Source of the DNA: Nocardia aurea
GTDB lineage: Bacteria; Actinomycetota; Actinomycetes; Mycobacteriales; Mycobacteriaceae
Reading direction: 5' to 3'
DNA length: 64,000 bases
Assembly (NCBI RefSeq): GCF_003123685.1
Contig: NZ_QCYJ01000084.1
Coordinates: 744,001-808,000, forward strand
A program made the translations under genes and the position numbers. The notes beneath the pieces were generated by a model. The model worked only from the letters and a program-made list of their open reading frames with translations, did not search any database and was not told where the DNA came from. This document shows positions 35,485 through 44,429 of the stretch, piece by piece (position 1 is the first letter of the stretch; the number at the start of each line of letters is the position of its first letter).

Positions 35485-36732
35485 TTACTTCTGGACGATC
35501 CGCGCCTCGAAATTGCGTTCCAACTCGCGCCAGTTCTGCGCCTCCGCGGTGAACGGGGGATTCGGGGCGAGCCGGGTCGGGTCGGGATTGAGCAGGTAGG
35601 AGACATACCAGCCGAGCGGGGTGGACTGGGCCAGCGCCTGTTCGACGGCATCGTCCTCGGCGTAGTCGGCCGCGTCGGTGAACAGTTCGACCGCCAGGTC
35701 GAGCTGGTCGATATCCACCGCTTCCGGACCCTGCGACAGATCGTCGGCCAGACCGTGCAGCACGTAGACGTTCTCGTCGGTGACCTCGATCTCGAGCGAG
35801 CCGTCGACCGCCGCGGTCTGCACATCGCTGTAGGTGCTGACCCTGGACAGATCGTGTTCGTGATCGTCGGCCAGGTAGCGCGCCAGCGCCCGCTCCGAAC
35901 CGAAGGTCGAGATCGCGCCGTCCTTGCCGAGGAAGATCGGCTCGTCGTCGAGGTAACAGCGCAGCGTGAAGAGTTCGCCGTCGGAGGTGATGATCTTCAC
36001 CGGGTCGATGCCGACCTCGTTCCAGAACGTCTCGTCCTCGTCCTCGTCGTCATCCGCGTCGAGGTCGACCGACTCGAATTCCTCGTCCTCCTCGCTGTCG
36101 GCCGCGTCGTCGGCATCGATGACGTTCTCCTCGGCCGCCAGCAGTTCCGCCTCGGCGACCGAGACGGCCGCCGCGTCGACCTCGGGGGTGGAGACCACCG
36201 AGTCGATGGCGTCCAGTACTGCGTCCCAGTCCTTGGCGATGGCCGCGCCGATCTGGATCCACAATTCCTCGCCGTCACGACCGACGAAGGAACTCACGCC
36301 GGCGGGCAGTGCGCCGAGCACCGGGTGGGAGCTGAAGAATTTGGTGACGACCTCCAGCTCGCAGACCTCGCCGATATTGCGAACCATCTCGAGGGTGTCC
36401 TCGAGTTCGGCGATGGATTCCACCTCCGGGTCACCTGCGGCAAGTTCGGGAACCGCGACGAGGTCGAAGGAATGATTGTCCTCCGGCTCCAGTTCGGCCG
36501 CCGACAACGCCACCACGATCTTCCAGGCCGGATGATCGACGAGGTCGTTATCGGAGTCGGTTCGTATGAACGCGGCGAGCTCCGCCACGGACTCGAAACC
36601 GTACAGCGCATCCTCGTGTCCGAGGAACGCCTCCCACTCGTCGTCGCCGTCCCGCCAGCGCGGTGCCCACAGTGTGACGAGATCGCCGTCGGTCAGGCCG
36701 AGCTCGATCGGGACGATGTCTCCAGAAGCCAT
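35485..36732 (-). CDS. Conserved acidic protein, Rv3311-like
   Basis: 415-residue soluble protein with no recognised enzyme motif. Residues about 200-240 form a strongly acidic low-complexity stretch (EENVIDADDAADSEEDEEFE and DADDDEDEDE) between two halves. Each half contains a related piece: LWAPRWRDGDDEWEAFLGHEDALYG and LRCYLDDEPIFLGKDGAIS, which suggests an ancient duplication (in each, a hydrophobic strand, an 'FLG-D' turn, then a helix). It matches by position M. tuberculosis Rv3311, a conserved hypothetical. It is the last gene of the leftward run starting at 38982, and lies 26 bases downstream of the YbaB gene. Function unknown. Confidence 0.82.
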   Translation of the reverse strand: MASGDIVPIELGLTDGDLVTLWAPRWRDGDDEWEAFLGHEDALYGFESVAELAAFIRTDSDNDLVDHPAWKIVVALSAAELEPEDNHSFDLVAVPELAAGDPEVESIAELEDTLEMVRNIGEVCELEVVTKFFSSHPVLGALPAGVSSFVGRDGEELWIQIGAAIAKDWDAVLDAIDSVVSTPEVDAAAVSVAEAELLAAEENVIDADDAADSEEDEEFESVDLDADDDEDEDETFWNEVGIDPVKIITSDGELFTLRCYLDDEPIFLGKDGAISTFGSERALARYLADDHEHDLSRVSTYSDVQTAAVDGSLEIEVTDENVYVLHGLADDLSQGPEAVDIDQLDLAVELFTDAADYAEDDAVEQALAQSTPLGWYVSYLLNPDPTRLAPNPPFTAEAQNWRELERNFEARIVQK

Positions 36733-36758
36733 GTGCGGAAGCCTATCGACCTTCCGTG

Positions 36759-37106
36759 TCAGGCACTATCCGGCCCGCCCCCAACGCTGCCGTTCGCGTC
36801 GGATGTGGCGGGTGCGAACGACTCGTTCAGTGTCGCAACGACCTTCGAGCGCTGTGCGCCCGCGTCCTCGGAAGCCTGCCTACAGGCCCAGATGATCAGC
36901 TGACCGACATCGCTGGGAGCCATCGATGTGACGGCCTCCGACAGCGAGAGTCCGACCAGCGCGCCGTCGCTGTTCACCTCGACGCTGACCGCCCCGTCGT
37001 CGGTGGTGAACTGGCCGCGTACCTGCTTGAGGCCGTACAGCGCGGCCTCGAGCGCCTCCAGTTTCGATGTCGCGTTCGCGACCAGCGCGTCCATTTCCGC
37101 ACTCAT
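36759..37106 (-). CDS. YbaB/EbfC-family nucleoid-associated protein
   Basis: 115-residue protein. Seen: ALYGLKQVRGQFTTDDGAVSVEVNSDGALVGLSL near residues 21-54, the pattern of the YbaB/EbfC fold (helix, then two strands with V-x-V-N-S-D-G). It ends with SEDAGAQRSKVVATLNESFA. YbaB proteins are dimers that bind DNA without strong sequence preference. Actinobacterial genomes have several copies beside ESX loci, and this copy is behind an EspC-like and a WXG-NlpC gene. Start ATG at 37106. Its role in the operon is unknown: it might act as a nucleoid protein or as an ESX-associated chaperone. Confidence 0.8.
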   Translation of the reverse strand: MSAEMDALVANATSKLEALEAALYGLKQVRGQFTTDDGAVSVEVNSDGALVGLSLSEAVTSMAPSDVGQLIIWACRQASEDAGAQRSKVVATLNESFAPATSDANGSVGGGPDSA

Positions 37107-37161
37107 ACCCGTGCCCGCCTGCCACTCGATTCCGGACGGACCGCCCCTGCCTCCGGCTCGG

Positions 37162-37524
37162 TCATACCGGCCTCATCCAGCTCGTCGGCCCGGTGTCGGC
37201 GTCGTCGATGCGATCCAGTTCGTCCACCGCCTGCTGTCTGGTCGGCAACCCGAGCCGGTCCAGGATGTCGGCGGGCATTCCGGCCTCGGTGAGCACCTCG
37301 CGGCGCCTGGCCCGCGCGGCGACGGTGGACCGCTGCGTCAGGCGCAGGATCTCGCCGGCGAGAGCCTGTGCGCCGTAACGGTATTCACTGCGCTCGAATT
37401 TGATCTCGACGGGCATGCCCTGATCGGTCGCCCGCACCGCGATGGTGCCCGACCTGTTGGTGCTGCCCGCGACCGTGACATTCGGCACCGGCTGCGACTG
37501 CTGCGGATCCACCGGCGTACTCAT
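37162..37524 (-). CDS. Small YbaB-like ESX-associated protein
   Basis: 120-residue protein with a core GTIAVRATDQGMPVEIKFE near residues 29-47, then a helix RYGAQALAGEILRLTQRS, and a C-terminal DILDRLGLPTRQQAVDELD. The two-strand plus helix pattern resembles YbaB/EbfC-like proteins such as those in ESX gene clusters, but identity is low by eye. Its ATG overlaps the stop of the NlpC/P60 gene by four bases (TCAT on the plus strand), so it is translationally coupled to that effector. Such tight coupling suggests a chaperone or partner role. Could instead be a plain hypothetical. Confidence 0.62.
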   Translation of the reverse strand: MSTPVDPQQSQPVPNVTVAGSTNRSGTIAVRATDQGMPVEIKFERSEYRYGAQALAGEILRLTQRSTVAARARRREVLTEAGMPADILDRLGLPTRQQAVDELDRIDDADTGPTSWMRPV

Positions 37525-38660
37525 TCGGTGGGCCTGTAGAAGCCGTAGAACTCCATACCAATGTTCTCCGTTCGAATCGAACTGACCGAGACCGGGTCGC
37601 CGGCCTCGACGAGTTGCCCGTTGCCGACCACCATGGCGACGTGGCCGTCCCACACGGCCAGATCGCCCGGCATCAGATCGCCGGGTGACACCTGCGGGTG
37701 TCCGATGTGCTGTTCCTGGGCCAGACGCGGCAGTTCGACGCCCGCCTCGCCGTAGGCGTATTTCGTCAGGCCGCTGCAGTCGATACCCGATCCGGGGCTG
37801 TTACCGCCCCAGACGTACGGGGTGCCGACCGCGCCGAGCGCCGATTTGACCGCCGTCGCCGCCTTCTCGTTCGGCGCTTCGACCGTGCTGCCGTCGGGCA
37901 GGGTGATCTTCACGCCGGTGCCGTCGGACGACGTCGATTTGGCCGTGTCGGTATTGCTCGGCGTGGCCGAGGTGCCGGTGCTGGATTTGCTCGCGGCGGG
38001 CGTTGTCTTCGCCGACGAGGCGGTGTTCAGGGACTGGCCGACGGTGCTCACCATGCTGCCCGCGCCGCTCGCGAGACCGAGCAGCCCGCTGACGCCCGAG
38101 TTCACACCGGAGGTGAGACCGGAGGTCAGATTGCTCGGCATCGAGGCCAGGGAGGTCGACGGCGGCGGTGTCAGCGAGTTCATCGACTGGGTCTGGGTGT
38201 TGAGTTCGGTCTGAGTGCGGTTGACCACGCTCAGCCCCTGATTCAGGTGGTCGATCGCGGAGCCGACCAGCACCGTGAAACCCTGCGGGGTCGCGATGGC
38301 GGGGCCGAGGCTCGACGCCTGGGTGAGGAAGGACTGGACGATGCCGTTGAGATCCTTCTGGCCCGTCTCGACCTGCGCGGCGGCCTGATCGACCACGGTG
38401 GCCATCTCCGTGCCGCGGTCGGAGATGGTCGCGGTCGAGGTCTGCACCCGCAGCGCCTTCGACGTCGCGGCGTCGGCGGCGACGCCGTCCCAGGCGACGT
38501 TCATCTGGTTGATGCTGTTGCGGCTCAACTGATGTAGCTGATCCAGCACCGTCGAGGTGGAGTTCAGCGCGTCCGATGGCCCGCCCGTCGGCAGTACGCC
38601 GGAGCCGAAGCTGGAGAGCAGATCCAACAGCGGCTTGGCCAGCACGTTGATATCTATCAC
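37521..38660 (-). CDS. WXG-like plus NlpC/P60 cell-wall hydrolase, candidate type VII effector
   Basis: 379-residue two-domain protein. Residues 1 to about 130 are helical, with a Trp-x-Gly at 57-59 in NVAWDGVAA, like WXG100 substrates. A Ser/Thr-rich low-complexity linker runs from about 180 to 240. The C-terminal NlpC/P60 domain begins near 260: Cys295 in [12 protein letters not shown], His340 in [10 protein letters not shown] and a third residue, Glu352, in LVEAG, a complete catalytic triad for cleaving peptidoglycan stem peptides. There is no signal peptide. The start is the GTG at 38660. A type VII (ESX) export route is inferred from the WXG-like N-terminus and the upstream EspC-like gene. 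No ESX machinery gene is in the window. Confidence 0.85.
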   Translation of the reverse strand: MIDINVLAKPLLDLLSSFGSGVLPTGGPSDALNSTSTVLDQLHQLSRNSINQMNVAWDGVAADAATSKALRVQTSTATISDRGTEMATVVDQAAAQVETGQKDLNGIVQSFLTQASSLGPAIATPQGFTVLVGSAIDHLNQGLSVVNRTQTELNTQTQSMNSLTPPPSTSLASMPSNLTSGLTSGVNSGVSGLLGLASGAGSMVSTVGQSLNTASSAKTTPAASKSSTGTSATPSNTDTAKSTSSDGTGVKITLPDGSTVEAPNEKAATAVKSALGAVGTPYVWGGNSPGSGIDCSGLTKYAYGEAGVELPRLAQEQHIGHPQVSPGDLMPGDLAVWDGHVAMVVGNGQLVEAGDPVSVSSIRTENIGMEFYGFYRPTE

Positions 38661-38664
38661 CGGC

Positions 38665-38982
38665 TCATCCGTCCAGATCTGTTGTCTTCAGCGCGGCGGC
38701 GTTGTTCAGGTCCGTTTCGGTGAGCACGGTCGCCGCACCCGCCGTGGCGCCGCCCAGGCTCGACAGCACCGCCGAGAGCTGGCCGATGGAGGCGATATGC
38801 CCCGCGTGGGCGGCCGCGTAGGCGGTCATGAAATCACCGCCGATGAGGCCCATGATCGGTCCGAGCAGCGCCGGGTTCGCGGCCGCCGCACTGGCCGCGG
38901 CCCCCGCCATCTCACCCGACATCACCTCGGCGGTCGCGCTATAAGCCGCAATGCCTTCGGCGTCCGCCGACATCTTTCGCAT
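38665..38982 (-). CDS. EspC-like (DUF2580) type VII secretion target
   Basis: 105-residue helical protein of Ala/Gly-rich composition: [20 protein letters not shown], an Ala-rich helix [33 protein letters not shown] and a C-terminal helical stretch. This matches the EspC/DUF2580 family, which is made beside ESX effectors and thought to be secreted as a helical hairpin. The ATG at 38982 follows TGGGGGAAG. Its stop lies four bases before the GTG of the WXG-NlpC gene, so the two are a coupled pair as for other ESX partners. It is the first gene of the leftward run. Confidence 0.75.
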   Translation of the reverse strand: MRKMSADAEGIAAYSATAEVMSGEMAGAAASAAAANPALLGPIMGLIGGDFMTAYAAAHAGHIASIGQLSAVLSSLGGATAGAATVLTETDLNNAAALKTTDLDG

Positions 38983-39192
38983 AGTGCTTCCCCCATCCGT
39001 TGTTCCCAGGCAGAGTACGTCATTCACCTAGTTCGACGCGCTGCGTTCCCGATCGGTTCCCGCTCGTTCGGAAAATTTCGGGTCGGCGATCGGACCGGAT
39101 GCGCGCCGATCCCTATGTCGTTGTATCGCCGTGTCGCGGTGCACTCCTCGCGATGTACTCCACCCCGCTGCCGACGACCTTATCGTTCCCTC

Positions 39193-39816
39193 ATGCGCAC
39201 GCACACCGTGGACCACCCACTCGCCGCCGCCCTGCTCACGACCATGCGCGACGCGCGTACACCCAATCCCGGGTTCCGCGCGGCACTGCGCGATCTCACC
39301 GGAATCCTGATCTACGAGGCATTGCGTGAGGCTCCGGTCACCCGCTTCGACGTCACCACACCCGTCGCCGTCGCCGAGGGCGTGCGCCTGGCCGCGCCGC
39401 CGCTGCTGGTGCCGGTGCTGCGCGCGGGGCTCGGCATGATCGACGCGGCGTCGGCGCTGATCCCCGACTCCAGGGTCGGATTCGTCGGCATCGCCCGTGA
39501 CGAGGACAGTCACCAACCCGTTCCCTACATGGAATCGCTGCCCGCCGATCTCGCCGAGATCCCGGTCTACGTACTGGATCCGATGCTGGCCACCGGCGGT
39601 TCCATGCGCCACACCCTCGAACTGCTCGTCGCCCGCGGCGCCACCGACATCACCGCGGTCTGCGTGGTCGCCGCCCCCGAAGGCATTGCCGCGCTCGCCG
39701 ATTCGGGGATGCCGGTACGGCTGGTCACCGCCGTTGTCGACGCGGGCCTGAACGAGAACGCCTATATCGTTCCCGGCCTCGGTGACGCGGGTGATCGGCA
39801 GTTCGGTCCACGCTGA
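39193..39816 (+). CDS. upp: Uracil phosphoribosyltransferase
   Basis: 207-residue enzyme joining uracil to PRPP to make UMP. Seen: [13 protein letters not shown] near residues 76-88, [20 protein letters not shown], and the PRPP loop [17 protein letters not shown] near 127-143, the UPRT signature. It ends with [14 protein letters not shown], the uracil-binding segment. Start is the ATG at 39193; the frame before it continues into the ESX leader region without a ribosome site. It is divergent from the EspC-like gene and convergent with pmmB. Uracil from nucleoside phosphorolysis feeds it. Confidence 0.97.
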   Translation: MRTHTVDHPLAAALLTTMRDARTPNPGFRAALRDLTGILIYEALREAPVTRFDVTTPVAVAEGVRLAAPPLLVPVLRAGLGMIDAASALIPDSRVGFVGIARDEDSHQPVPYMESLPADLAEIPVYVLDPMLATGGSMRHTLELLVARGATDITAVCVVAAPEGIAALADSGMPVRLVTAVVDAGLNENAYIVPGLGDAGDRQFGPR

Positions 39817-39863
39817 GCCGAGTCGTTCCGAACTTCCCGGGGGCGCGCGCCGACGGCCGGGTG

Positions 39864-41399
39864 TCAGAGACTTTCGCAGAATTCCCGCAGTCGCGAAAGG
39901 CGCGCGTCCGCACGATCTCGCGCCGCTCCCAGCCCCGCTCGCCCGGACACCGGTTCGACCACTTCCAGATAGCATTTGAGTTTCGGCTCGGTCCCCGACG
40001 GCCGGATCACGACCCGGATGCCACTGCCGTCGAAGATCAACGCGTCGGTCCGCATCCGGCCACGCACCCGGAGTTGGTCGGTGTATTTCACCGGCTCGCC
40101 CGCGATCTCGTCGGGAGGGGCTGCGCGCAGACGGTCGACCACGGCGGCCGCCGCCGAGATGTCGGGCAGTCGCAGCGAGACCTGATCGCCGGCGTGCACG
40201 CCGAATTCGACGGCGTAGTCGTCCAGTTCGTCGGTCAGGGTGCGTCCCACGGCCCCGAGGCGGGCCACCAGGTCGGCGGTGAGCACGGCGGCGGTGATTC
40301 CGTCCTTGTCGCGCACCGCCGCCGGGTCGACGCAGTGGCCGATGGCCTCCTCGTAGGCGTAGACGAGTCCGTCACCCGCGCGAGCCAGCCATTTGAAACC
40401 GGTCAGCGTCTCCGCATAGCGGCCGCCCCTGGCCTCGGCCAGTTCCGAGAGCAGTCGCGAGGAGACGATGGTGGTCGCCACCAGGGAGCCGGGTGGCGCG
40501 GTGCGCAACACGTCGTCGCCGAGCAGCACGCCGGTCTCGTCGCCGCGCAGCATCCGCCAACCGCGCGGTCCGCGGATACCCACCGCGCAGCGGTCGGCGT
40601 CGGGGTCGAGTGCGATCGCCACGTCGGCGTCGACACGCGCGGCGAGGGCGAGCAGCAGATCGGCCGCGCCCGGCTCCTCCGGGTTCGGAAAGGCGACGGT
40701 CGGGAAGTCCGGGTCGGGTTCGAATTGCTCCGGCACGACGTGCACATCGGTGAATCCGGCCGCACCGAGCGCGGCGACCGCGGTCGCGCCGCCGACACCG
40801 TGCAACGCGGTCAACGCGATTCTGATGTCGGCGCGCTCGCCCGGTCCGCCGATCGTGGCGGGCACCTGCGCGGCGCGCGCGAGATAGCGCCGCACGACCT
40901 CCTCGCCCGGATCGTCACCGAGCGCGGCGCGCACACGCGTGTCCGTCGAGCCCGAGACGGGATCCGCGCGCGGGATCGGCTCGCGCACCGCGTCGATCGC
41001 CGCCTCGATCTCGGCGTCGGCGGGCGGGATCAACTGCGCGCCGCCGTCGAGGAAGACCTTGTAGCCGTTGTCGGTCGCCGGATTGTGCGACGCGGTGATC
41101 TGCACACCCGCGACCGCCCGTGACTCCCGCACCGCGAATGCCACCAGCGGTGTCGGCAGCGGGCGCGGCAGCATCAGCACCGTGAAACCGGCGGCGGCGA
41201 AAACCTCGGCGGTGACCTGCGCGAATTCGGCGGAACCGTGACGCGCGTCGCGGCCGACGACCACGATCCCGCCTCCGAGGCACCGTCCGCGCAGCCAGTC
41301 GGCCAACCCGGCGGTCGCCCTGGCGACGGTGTCGACGTTCATGCCGTCGGGGCCGTCCCGGAGCGGACCGCGCAGGCCCGCCGTGCCGAAACGCAACAT
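39864..41399 (-). CDS. pmmB: Phosphomannomutase/phosphoglucomutase-family enzyme (PmmB type)
   Basis: 511-residue alpha-D-phosphohexomutase. Seen: catalytic Ser104 in TASHNPATDNGYK, the metal loop DPDADRCAVG at about 264-273, and the phosphate clamp RPSGTEPK near 465. It starts MLRFGTAGLRGPLRDGPDG, which fits family proteins of this branch, though a short N-terminal extension is usual in mycobacteria. The ATG at 41399 lies 32 bases after the deoD stop, with GAGG upstream. Which sugar phosphate is used (mannose, glucose or pentose-1-phosphate, as in the related phosphopentomutase role) is not known; its place between upp and deoD suggests a role in ribose-1-phosphate turnover. Confidence 0.9.
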   Translation of the reverse strand: MLRFGTAGLRGPLRDGPDGMNVDTVARATAGLADWLRGRCLGGGIVVVGRDARHGSAEFAQVTAEVFAAAGFTVLMLPRPLPTPLVAFAVRESRAVAGVQITASHNPATDNGYKVFLDGGAQLIPPADAEIEAAIDAVREPIPRADPVSGSTDTRVRAALGDDPGEEVVRRYLARAAQVPATIGGPGERADIRIALTALHGVGGATAVAALGAAGFTDVHVVPEQFEPDPDFPTVAFPNPEEPGAADLLLALAARVDADVAIALDPDADRCAVGIRGPRGWRMLRGDETGVLLGDDVLRTAPPGSLVATTIVSSRLLSELAEARGGRYAETLTGFKWLARAGDGLVYAYEEAIGHCVDPAAVRDKDGITAAVLTADLVARLGAVGRTLTDELDDYAVEFGVHAGDQVSLRLPDISAAAAVVDRLRAAPPDEIAGEPVKYTDQLRVRGRMRTDALIFDGSGIRVVIRPSGTEPKLKCYLEVVEPVSGRAGLGAARDRADARLSRLREFCESL

Positions 41400-41433
41400 C
41401 AGTCGATCCTCGCCGACGTCGTCACGCTCACCG

Positions 41434-42213
41434 TCACAGTTGCTCGAGGATGCCGCGCAGCAGTTTGCCCAGGCGCGGGGCCGCCGCGTGCCCTTCGGCG
41501 AGCACCTCGGCGTGCGACAGGTGCTCACCGGTCACGCCCGCGGCCAGATTGGTGACGAGGGAGATGCCGAGCACGCGGGCTCCCAGCGCCCGGCACGCGA
41601 TGGCCTCCAGCACCGTCGACATGCCGACCAAATCCGCGCCCATGGTGCGCAACATCCGTATCTCGGCGGGTGTCTCGTACTGCGGACCGGTCAGGCCCGC
41701 GTAGACGCCTTCGGTCAGGTCGGGGTCCATCTCGCGTGCCAGCGCCCGCAGTTCGGGGTCCCACGCGTCGACCAGGTCGACGAAAGAGGCGCCCTCGAGC
41801 GGTGTCCGTCCGGTGAGATTGAGGTGATCGCCGATCAGGACCGGTTCGCCGACCCGGAGGCCGTCGCGGATTCCGCCCGCGGCGTTGGTGAGCACCACGG
41901 TGTCCGCGCCCGCGGCGATGGCCGCCGTGACGGGGTGCACGACCTGCGCGGGTGCGTAACCCTCGTACAGGTGCTGGCGTCCCATGAGCAGCAGCACGGG
42001 CGTGTTGTCGACGGCGAGCGAATGCACCATGCCGACGTGTCCCTGTGCGCTCGGCACTCCGAATCCGGGCAGTTCCGGCATGGCGACCGAGGCACGTGGC
42101 GTTCCGATCTCCGCGGCGGCGTCCTGCCAGCCCGACCCGAGAACCACCGCGACCCGGTGGCGTTCGACTCCGGTATGTTCGGCGATCGCCTGGGCGGCCT
42201 GTTCGGCAAGCAT
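41434..42213 (-). CDS. deoD: Purine nucleoside phosphorylase, trimeric type
   Basis: 259-residue phosphorylase splitting (deoxy)inosine and (deoxy)guanosine. Seen: [11 protein letters not shown] near residues 23-33, the first phosphate loop, VLTNAAGG near 107-114, the PNP signature GPQYETPAE and [15 protein letters not shown]. It belongs to the trimeric family, despite the deoD name used in mycobacteria. Start is the ATG at 42213. pmmB follows in the same direction 34 bases later; together they form a nucleoside salvage pair. It is divergent from the isomerase at 42362, with a 148-base spacer that shows nothing clear. Confidence 0.95.
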   Translation of the reverse strand: MLAEQAAQAIAEHTGVERHRVAVVLGSGWQDAAAEIGTPRASVAMPELPGFGVPSAQGHVGMVHSLAVDNTPVLLLMGRQHLYEGYAPAQVVHPVTAAIAAGADTVVLTNAAGGIRDGLRVGEPVLIGDHLNLTGRTPLEGASFVDLVDAWDPELRALAREMDPDLTEGVYAGLTGPQYETPAEIRMLRTMGADLVGMSTVLEAIACRALGARVLGISLVTNLAAGVTGEHLSHAEVLAEGHAAAPRLGKLLRGILEQL

Positions 42214-42361
42214 GAACTCACTCTATTCGACGGCCCCCGAACGCGAGCGACGTAGTCACCGCCACCGGGAGCGTCCCGGCGCGCGGACGGGCCGCATCGT
42301 GTCGCGCGGACCGGCTACCCGCGAGTAGGACTCGCCGCGGCACCCCGATAGGCTGCGCCGC

Positions 42362-43066
42362 ATGCCGTATCTGGAGCGCGAGGCAGATGTGTTCGTCCTG
42401 TACCTCGGGAACGAGGGACAGACCGACAGCGAGAACCGCTTCCACCCCGATTGGATCGATGAGTTCCACGGGCTGCTCGACGAGGTCGAGGCGAGCGAGG
42501 GGCCCGCGGCGCTGGTCACCGTCGCCACCGGCAAGTTCTACAGCAACGGCCTCGATACCGATTGGCTCTTCGGCAACCTCGACCACATGCACGGCTACCT
42601 CGACCGCGTGCACGGCATCTTCGCCCGATTGCTCACTTTCGCGCTGCCGACCGTGGCCGCGATCAACGGTCACGCCTTCGGGGCGGGCGCGATGCTGGCC
42701 ACCTCGCACGATTTCCGGGTGATGCGCGCCGATCGCGGTTTCTGGTGCCTGCCCGAGGTGCATCTCGGCATGCCCTTCACCGTCGGGATGAACGCGCTGC
42801 TGACCAACCGGCTGAGCAACCAGGTCTGCGTGCAGGCGATGACCACCGGGCATCGCTACCCCGCCGATCAGGCCGCGGCCGCGGGCATCGTCGACGACCT
42901 CGCCGCGCCCGAGGTGTTGCTGGAGACCGCGGTCGCGCGCGCGGCGGCACTCGCGAGCAACCGCAAGCCGAATCTGCCGGTGATCAAGCGCGCGCTGCAC
43001 GCCGGGTCATTGGCCGGGCTCGCCGTGCCCAACACCGGGGAGAACCTGGCCTTCGCCGCGGGGTAG
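42362..43066 (+). CDS. Enoyl-CoA isomerase/hydratase of the ECI type
   Basis: 234-residue crotonase-fold protein. Seen: GKFYSNGLDTDWLF near residues 57-70 and TVAAINGHAFGAGAMLATSHDFRVM near 98-122, which give the oxyanion hole. The sequence of this branch resembles the delta3,delta2-enoyl-CoA isomerases of yeast and plants, with RGFWCLPEVHLGMPF next. A base equivalent to the enoyl isomerase Glu may be Glu133 in CLPEVHLG. It would help degrade unsaturated fatty acids with odd double bonds. ATG at 42362. A separate transcript from its neighbours is likely. Confidence 0.85.
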   Translation: MPYLEREADVFVLYLGNEGQTDSENRFHPDWIDEFHGLLDEVEASEGPAALVTVATGKFYSNGLDTDWLFGNLDHMHGYLDRVHGIFARLLTFALPTVAAINGHAFGAGAMLATSHDFRVMRADRGFWCLPEVHLGMPFTVGMNALLTNRLSNQVCVQAMTTGHRYPADQAAAAGIVDDLAAPEVLLETAVARAAALASNRKPNLPVIKRALHAGSLAGLAVPNTGENLAFAAG

Positions 43067-43151
43067 ACCGGTAGCGGGTCGACACGGGTCAAACGCGACG
43101 AGACGGGCGCAGCGTCAACCCGGCGCGACCCGTAGTGCGAGACTGTGTCGC

Positions 43152-44429
43152 ATGCCACCACCGCGTAGCGGGCACGAGGAGACGCGCGCCGATCTCGCGC
43201 GCGCGGACAGGGCTGTGGCCGAGCGCGCCGACGGGACCGGGGCGGCGACGAGTGCTTCGAACGCATCGGACGCCGCGATCGCCGCCGCCACCGGACGTCT
43301 GGTCGAGCTGTCGCACGCCATCCACGCCGAGCCGGAGTTGGCGTTCGAGGAGACGCGCAGTGTCGCCAAGACGGTGGCCCCGCTGATCGAGCGCGGTTTC
43401 CAGGTCGACCTCGGCGTCGCCGATCTGCCGACAGCCTTCCGCGCGACCTACGGCAGCGGCGATCTGACGATCGGCCTCTGCGCCGAATACGACGCGCTGC
43501 CCGAGATCGGCCACGCCTGCGGGCACAACATCATCGCCGCGTCGGCGGTGGGGGCGGGTCTGGGCCTCGCCGAGGTGGCCGACGAACTCGGTATCACGGT
43601 GATCGTGCTCGGCACGCCCGCCGAGGAGAGCGGCGGCGGCAAAGTGCTGATGCTGGAGCGCGGCGTCTTCGACGACGTGGCGATGGCGATGATGGTTCAC
43701 CCCGGTCCGGTCGACATCGCGGGCGCCAGATCGCTGGCTCTCGCCGATATCGGGGTGGTCTTCCACGGCCGCGAAGCCCATGCCAGCGCGTCGCCCGAAC
43801 TGGGCCGCAACGCGGGGGACGCGGTCACCATCGCGCAGGTAGCTCTGGGCTTGCTACGTCAACATATCCAGCCTGGCCAGCAACTTCACGGTATAGTCGG
43901 CGACGGTGGCGTAGCCCCCAATATCGTGCCTGGACGTGCGGAACTGCTGTACTACCTACGCGCAGCGGATTCCGCATCCCTCGATGAACTGATGCGACGC
44001 GCATCGGCTTGTTTCGAGGCGGGCGCACTGGCAACCGGCTGCACCCACGAAATCCGGACGCTCGCCCCGACATATACCGAGCTGACGCCCGATGCGGCAC
44101 TACTGTGTGCCTATCGTGAGCAGATCGCCGAACTGGGTCGGGTGCCGATCGCACCGGAACTCGAGGCGCGGCGCCCGCTGGGCAGTACCGATATGGGCAA
44201 TGTCACCAACGTCATCCCCGGCATCCATCCGGTGATCGGCATCGATGCCGGTGGGGCGGTGACACATCAGCCAGGCTTCGCCGCGGCCAGTATCAACGCC
44301 TCGGCGGATCGCGCGGTCACCGATGGCGCGCTCGCGCTCGCGCGTACCGCTATCGCGATCGCGCGCGATGAAGTACAGAGAGACAGGTTGTTGGAACGTC
44401 TGGTTCGACGACAGGAGGAAGTTCGGTGA
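43152..44429 (+). CDS. amiB1: M20-family amidohydrolase AmiB1-like
   Basis: 425-residue metallo-amidohydrolase (M20D/IAA-amino-acid hydrolase type). Seen: HAIHAEPELAFEETRS near residues 55-70, EIGHACGHNIIAASA with ligand His and catalytic Cys-Gly-His, GTPAEESGGGK and the lid domain with HGREAHASA. The C-terminal His is in GGAVTHQPGFA. An Ala/Ser-rich N-terminal stretch of about 45 residues precedes the catalytic core. Codon use changes inside the gene at about 43840: the first half is strongly GC-ending, while 43840-44420 carries many A/T-ending and rare codons. AGGAGGAAG at the end is the ribosome site for amiA1, whose GTG overlaps this stop. Substrate is unknown; mycobacterial AmiB1 is likewise uncharacterised. 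Confidence 0.88.
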   Translation: MPPPRSGHEETRADLARADRAVAERADGTGAATSASNASDAAIAAATGRLVELSHAIHAEPELAFEETRSVAKTVAPLIERGFQVDLGVADLPTAFRATYGSGDLTIGLCAEYDALPEIGHACGHNIIAASAVGAGLGLAEVADELGITVIVLGTPAEESGGGKVLMLERGVFDDVAMAMMVHPGPVDIAGARSLALADIGVVFHGREAHASASPELGRNAGDAVTIAQVALGLLRQHIQPGQQLHGIVGDGGVAPNIVPGRAELLYYLRAADSASLDELMRRASACFEAGALATGCTHEIRTLAPTYTELTPDAALLCAYREQIAELGRVPIAPELEARRPLGSTDMGNVTNVIPGIHPVIGIDAGGAVTHQPGFAAASINASADRAVTDGALALARTAIAIARDEVQRDRLLERLVRRQEEVR

